From: JANNYA01 sp031422315
GTDB taxonomy: Bacteria; Pseudomonadota; Gammaproteobacteria; Xanthomonadales; SZUA-5
Length of the DNA: 64,000 nt
Assembly (NCBI GenBank): GCA_031422315.1
Contig: JANOQN010000065.1
Coordinates: 7,599 to 71,598, forward strand
Reading direction: 5' to 3'
Shown: piece after piece, positions 60,348-64,000 of the stretch
Numbering within the stretch: position 1 is the stretch's first letter
Layout of the letters: every line of letters starts with the position of its first letter
Position numbers and translations under genes: made by a program
The notes under the pieces: generated by a model
Databases searched by the model: none
What the model was told of the DNA's origin: nothing
Seen by the model: the letters and a program-made list of their open reading frames with translations, nothing else

Positions 60348-62705
60348 GTGAATACTGCTGTAAAACCTAAACGTACGCTCAGTGCGAAATCCAAGCTGCA
60401 CCTGCGGGAATCAGGCTTTGTACTGCTATTTCCGATTGCGCTGTATTTGCTGTTGTCGCTTTTGAGCTACGTAGGCACTGATCCTAGCTATTCACACGTG
60501 GCTGCGAGTGGGCCTGTGGCCAATTTAGGCGGCAAAGTCGGCGCGTATTTGAGTGATTTGCTGTTTTATTTACTGGGCTATCCGGCGTATTTGATTCCGC
60601 TGCTGCTCGGTATTTGGGCCTGGAAGCTGTTGCGCACGCCCGCTGAAAGCAATACCACAACCGGTGATTTCGAGCCGCTGCTTCGGGCAGTTGGCGTGAT
60701 TATTTTGCTGCTTTCCGGCAGTGCACTGTTTGCGCTGCGGGGCGGCGGCGCGCATTTGCCAGCTGGTGCTGGCGGTTTGATGGGTAATTTGCTCAGCAGT
60801 TTGATCAAACCCGGGCTTGGCATTGGCGCGGCCAGCATGTTCACGCTAGCGCTGAGTTTTGTCGGGCTGACTTTAGCGACCGGCATGAGCTGGCTAGGCG
60901 CTATGGACAAAACCGGCGACTGGGTCATCAAGCTATTTGGCGGGCTCAAACGTGCCCAGCACGCTTCGAAGAAAATCAGTGCGCAGCTACAAGACACCGC
61001 AAGCGAATGGCGCGAGCAGCAGCAGACCAAGCAGGCCCGCACTGAGCGCTCGGAAGCGCGAAAAGCCAATCCACTTTCACAGCCTAATCGCACGCCGCCG
61101 ACGATCGTCGAAACGCCTACAACTCCGGTGCAAATGGAAAAAAGCCAGCGTGCAGAAAAGGAAGTGCAGCTGCAGCTGTTTGATTCGATCCCAACGGGCG
61201 ATTTGCCTCCACTATCGCTGCTGGATGATCCACCGCCACAGCACGTCGGCTACACGCCAGAAGAACTCACGCAGCTCAGCCGATTACTAGAAATCAAACT
61301 CAAAGAATTCCGCATCGACGCGCAGGTCATGAATGTGTTCCCAGGACCCGTCATCACCCGCTTTGAAGTGCAGCCCGCACCCGGAATTCGCGCTAGCCAA
61401 ATATCTAGCTTGGATCGGGATATTGCACGCGGGCTTTCCAAAACCAGCGTGCGCGTGGTGGAAGTAATTGCCGGGAAAACCTTCGTTGGCCTGGAAGTGC
61501 CGAACGTAAAACGAGAAATCGTTTACTTAAGCGAAATTTTGCGCTCGGTGGCGTACGACAAAATGAGTTCGCCACTCACTTTGGCGCTCGGCAAAGATAT
61601 TGGCGGCAAACCTTCGGTGGTCGATATCCAAAAGATGCCGCACTTGCTGGTGGCGGGAACGACTGGTTCGGGTAAGTCAGTGGCGCTCAATGCCATGATT
61701 TTAAGCTTGCTCTACAAAGCGCGCGCCGATGAAGTGCGTATGATTATGATCGACCCGAAAATGCTAGAACTCAGTGTTTACGATGGCATTCCGCACTTGC
61801 TGACACCGGTAGTGACGGATATGAAAGAGGCCGCCAACGCCCTTAGATGGTGCGTGGCGGAAATGGAGCGGCGCTACAAGCTGATGGCGGCGATGGGCGT
61901 GCGTAATTTGGCCGGTTTTAATCGCAAAGTGCGGGACGCCAATGAATCCGGCCAGCCGATTATTGACCCGATCTTCAACCCCGCGAAAGCTGCCGAAGGT
62001 GAAACCGCGCAGCCGCTTGAAGTTATGCCCTACATCGTGGTGGTGATCGACGAATTTGCTGACATGATGATGATTGTCGGCAAAAAAGTCGAAGAGCTGA
62101 TTGCCAGGTTGGCACAAAAAGCAAGAGCCGCCGGTGTGCATTTGATTCTGGCAACCCAGCGCCCCAGTGTAGATGTGATTACCGGCCTAATTAAAGCCAA
62201 TATTCCAACCCGAATCGCTTTTCAAGTGTCGAGCAAAATCGACTCGCGCACGATTTTGGATCAATCCGGCGCGGAAACGCTGCTCGGGCACGGCGACATG
62301 CTGTATTTGCCACCCGGTAACGCCATCCCTGAGCGCGTACACGGCGCGTTTGTCGACGATCACGAAGTCCACAAAGTCGTGGCGTATTTGAAGCAGCACC
62401 ACGGCCGGCCGAACTATATCGACGGGTTGTTGGATGATGTGCAAGATTTAGGCGACGGCCGCGTCGTCAACGAATCTGGACTGCCAGAAAACAGCGGCGG
62501 CGAAAGCGATGCAATGTACGATCAAGCCGTGCGCATCGTCACGGAATCACGCAAAGCCAGCATATCCTCAGTGCAGCGGCGACTAAAAATCGGCTACAAC
62601 CGAGCCGCTCGCTTGATTGAAGAAATGGAAACCGCCGGCATCGTCAGCAGCCAAAATCATCAAGGCAATCGAGAAGTACTGGCACCGCCACCGCCGTCGA
62701 GGTGA
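60348..62705 (+). CDS. ftsK: DNA translocase FtsK
   Basis: 785 residues from GTG at 60348. Four N-terminal membrane helices (FVLLFPIALYLLLSLLSYVG, YLLGYPAYLIPLLLGIWAWK and two more), then a Pro/Gln-rich linker, then the motor: RMPHLLVAG-type segment with Walker A GTTGSGKSVALNAMILSLL, Walker B YIVVVIDEFADMMMIVGKK, and the C-terminal gamma domain KASISSVQRRLKIGYNRAAR for binding KOPS. FtsK sorts and segregates chromosomes at division. The linker is short compared with E. coli FtsK. Confidence 0.96.
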   Translation: MNTAVKPKRTLSAKSKLHLRESGFVLLFPIALYLLLSLLSYVGTDPSYSHVAASGPVANLGGKVGAYLSDLLFYLLGYPAYLIPLLLGIWAWKLLRTPAESNTTTGDFEPLLRAVGVIILLLSGSALFALRGGGAHLPAGAGGLMGNLLSSLIKPGLGIGAASMFTLALSFVGLTLATGMSWLGAMDKTGDWVIKLFGGLKRAQHASKKISAQLQDTASEWREQQQTKQARTERSEARKANPLSQPNRTPPTIVETPTTPVQMEKSQRAEKEVQLQLFDSIPTGDLPPLSLLDDPPPQHVGYTPEELTQLSRLLEIKLKEFRIDAQVMNVFPGPVITRFEVQPAPGIRASQISSLDRDIARGLSKTSVRVVEVIAGKTFVGLEVPNVKREIVYLSEILRSVAYDKMSSPLTLALGKDIGGKPSVVDIQKMPHLLVAGTTGSGKSVALNAMILSLLYKARADEVRMIMIDPKMLELSVYDGIPHLLTPVVTDMKEAANALRWCVAEMERRYKLMAAMGVRNLAGFNRKVRDANESGQPIIDPIFNPAKAAEGETAQPLEVMPYIVVVIDEFADMMMIVGKKVEELIARLAQKARAAGVHLILATQRPSVDVITGLIKANIPTRIAFQVSSKIDSRTILDQSGAETLLGHGDMLYLPPGNAIPERVHGAFVDDHEVHKVVAYLKQHHGRPNYIDGLLDDVQDLGDGRVVNESGLPENSGGESDAMYDQAVRIVTESRKASISSVQRRLKIGYNRAARLIEEMETAGIVSSQNHQGNREVLAPPPPSR

Positions 62706-62718
62706 TTAAAAAATCCAA

Positions 62719-62917
62719 GCCGAAAGGCGCGCAACAAGGTAGCCCAAGGCAACGCCCTGGGTTTAGTAAACCTCACAAATCTAAGCCCAAAGGGCGAAAC
62801 AATCAGCAATTGCTGCGACGCAAATAAGTTGTTGCGCCCTTTCAGGGCTTGAGTCTATTTTGCTTGTGATCCCCGGGGCGTTGCCCCGGGCTACCTTGTT
62901 TTGCCCCTTTGGGGCGG
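62719..62917. repeat. Nested long palindrome after ftsK
   Basis: Left arm 62719-62761 (GCCGAAAGGCGCGCAACAAG...) pairs with right arm 62871-62917; inside, a second inverted pair, 62783-62803 and 62829-62850 (AAGCCC-AAAGGGCG/CGCCCTTTCAGGGCTT), gives a nested structure of about 200 bases. It looks like a small non-autonomous element (MITE-like) or a large RNA hairpin. Directly to its right is TTAGCACCGCAAG, also present at 8434-8446. Confidence 0.7.
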
Positions 62918-62939
62918 AAAATTAGCACCGCAAGATTGA

Positions 62940-63218
62940 TGCGGGTTCATCTAGAGAAACGGGCAAAGCGCAATTTGGGGCAACCCTTATCTCTTGAATC
63001 AAGAGTAGATTGGATGTCGAGAGCCGGCGTGCTCGACCGAACAGCCCTAGAACGAAACATTCGTGGGAGAGCATGCTCAACACGCCGGTATCTCGTCAAC
63101 GCTCGAACCATTGCTGGATTACAGGTCGGTATTGTCTGACCTCGATTCAATCGCAGATAAGGCTGAGCTAGGCGAGTGTCTCTCGACCCGTGCAGTTTAC
63201 TGCGAATTGGAGAGTGAA
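62940..63218 (+). mobile_element. Probable IS110 left end (non-coding), possible bridge RNA region
   Basis: The 280 bases before the IS110 transposase start have no gene. In IS110-type elements this non-coding end specifies a bridge RNA; the length fits. A GTGGGAGAGCATGCTC near 63063-63078 is one palindromic piece. No boundary repeat could be placed, so the limits are approximate. Confidence 0.4.
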
Positions 63219-63683
63219 ATGAGCAACTTAGTTGGGATTGGCATTGACGTGAGCAAAGCGTTTTTGGACGTCGTGATTTATGGACAAAAGCGTAGCCGCA
63301 GATTTACAAATGAAGCAGACGGTTTTGTCTTGCTTTTCGCATGGCTGAAAGTCGAATTAGGAGATGCCTATATCTTGATGGCGCGGGCGCTCGTTGAAGC
63401 TACAGGCGGTTATGAGGAGGCATTGCTAGATGCCCTTGTGGACGCGCAAATCTGGGTGTGTCAAATCAATCCACGGCAAGTGCGAGATTTTGCAAAGTCG
63501 ACTGGACAGTTGGCAAAAACCGATAGCGTCGATGCACTGATGTTGGCTGAAATGGCGCAACTATTCCATCCTCGGCTACGTCAATATCGGAAACTTGTAG
63601 CGTGGCGAAAAGCCACTTTCCGCAGCAATCAAGACGAACGTTGCAACGCAAACTGGCTGCGCTCACCAAATCGGGCGAATTGA
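63219..63683 (+). pseudogene. IS110-family transposase, N-terminal part only
   Basis: 154 residues from ATG at 63219; the open frame reaches 63063 without family sequence. The DEDD RuvC-like domain is clear: VGIGIDVSKAFLDVVIYG (first Asp), VEATGGYEEALLDALVDAQI (Glu), INPRQVRDFAKSTGQLAKTD and SVDALMLAEMA (Asp). The protein should continue to about 320 residues with the serine-containing C-terminal domain, but after LRQYRKLVAWRKA the sequence becomes unrelated. It is therefore a truncated element. Confidence 0.85.
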
Positions 63684-63876
63684 TCGCCCATGGTGCGGGC
63701 CGCGCTGCGCGCTATGGGCTCTCGCAAAACCAGGCTGACAGCTCGCAACGTGTAACCGGCAGCCACCTCGAGCAGCCCTTCCCAGACTTTATCATAAAAA
63801 CCGCAGTTGACCCCAAGCGAATGACACGCAAAGCTATGCAGGTCAGGGCTTTGCGCCCGAAAGTGGAGATCACCCA
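63602..63876 (+). pseudogene. Helix-turn-helix fragment inserted at the IS110 break
   Basis: A plus-strand frame open from 63602 to the window end reads TLQRKLAALTKSGELIAHGA then GRAARYGLS, a winged-helix pattern like the DNA-binding ends of HipA- or Fic-type proteins. It overlaps the last IS110 codons. Similarity is limited to about 30 residues, after which the reading is unremarkable. Confidence 0.35.
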
Positions 63877-64000
63877 ATGGGTGAGTCAAAAAGGCGGCAA
63901 GAAATTGCACTTAGGCAAGATTGCGATCCGATGTTGGTCGACACACCGGGCGGACGTATTCACGTGCAATGGGATCACAGCGCGAGCGCGACGCCGAACG
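63877..64000 (+). CDS. Start of a transposase (runs off right edge)
   Basis: From ATG at 63877 the frame is open to the edge (41 codons) and reads QDCDPMLVDTPGGRIHVQWD then HSASATPN. This resembles the first residues of DDE transposases related to the IS4/IS1380 group as I remember them (DTPGGR.HV.WD...ATP). Too little is present to name the element. Confidence 0.45.
   Translation, partial: MGESKRRQEIALRQDCDPMLVDTPGGRIHVQWDHSASATPN

Overview
The window looks like chromosomal DNA from a gammaproteobacterium of the Lysobacterales (Xanthomonadales) type. The evidence is a Clp-type CRP regulator, a very long NAD-dependent glutamate dehydrogenase, an FFLEELY-motif protein, a topoisomerase I with a lysine/alanine-rich tail, and recJ preceded by the phosphoglycerate-mutase-like gene that I recall beside recJ in xanthomonads. 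Base composition by eye is only moderately GC-rich, unlike most cultured Xanthomonas or Lysobacter, so a less-studied lineage is likely. No rRNA, tRNA or CRISPR array was seen.

Layout. 1-8.1 kb: GTPase fragment, YceI, DUF808 membrane protein, secreted FAD oxidoreductase, small haem protein, inorganic pyrophosphatase, FFLEELY protein, secreted DUF11 protein, IscA-like protein. 8.6-17.2 kb: glutamate dehydrogenase, PglK/MsbA-like ABC exporter with a GNAT acetyltransferase, aldo-keto reductase. 17.4-19.7 kb: a run of small minus-strand genes separated by palindromes resembling integron attC sites, possibly a relic cassette cluster. 19.7-30.3 kb: secreted proteins around an iorA-iorB-xdhC-mocA-like molybdoenzyme cluster, DUF4184 membrane protein, ParDE toxin-antitoxin. 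30.3-36.4 kb: kinase plus ECF-like sigma factor, MntP, secreted endonuclease I. 36.7-44 kb: membrane proteins, DUF1838/VOC pair, trypsin-like protease, HicA-like fragment, 2OG-oxygenase-like protein, secreted protein. 44-54 kb: pseudouridine synthase, YchJ, TfoX-N, topA, TatD, EamA transporter, recJ. 54-62.7 kb: 5'-nucleotidase, pyroglutamyl peptidase, Clp regulator, three periplasmic unknowns, ftsK. 62.7-64 kb: nested palindrome and broken mobile-element pieces (IS110 N-terminus, helix-turn-helix fragment, start of a second transposase).

The most interesting pattern is that five exported proteins unrelated in their main domains (4298-4822, 19738-21684, 27652-29598, 34227-36431, 42557-43747) end in the same short signature, F-x-[DNH]-[GS]-[FL]-E, within about 20 residues of the C-terminus. 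This suggests a shared C-terminal tag for export, processing or surface retention. A second theme is repeat elements: at least three families of short palindromic intergenic repeats, plus attC-like sites. All functional statements come from reading the sequence and remembered family features; no database search was run.
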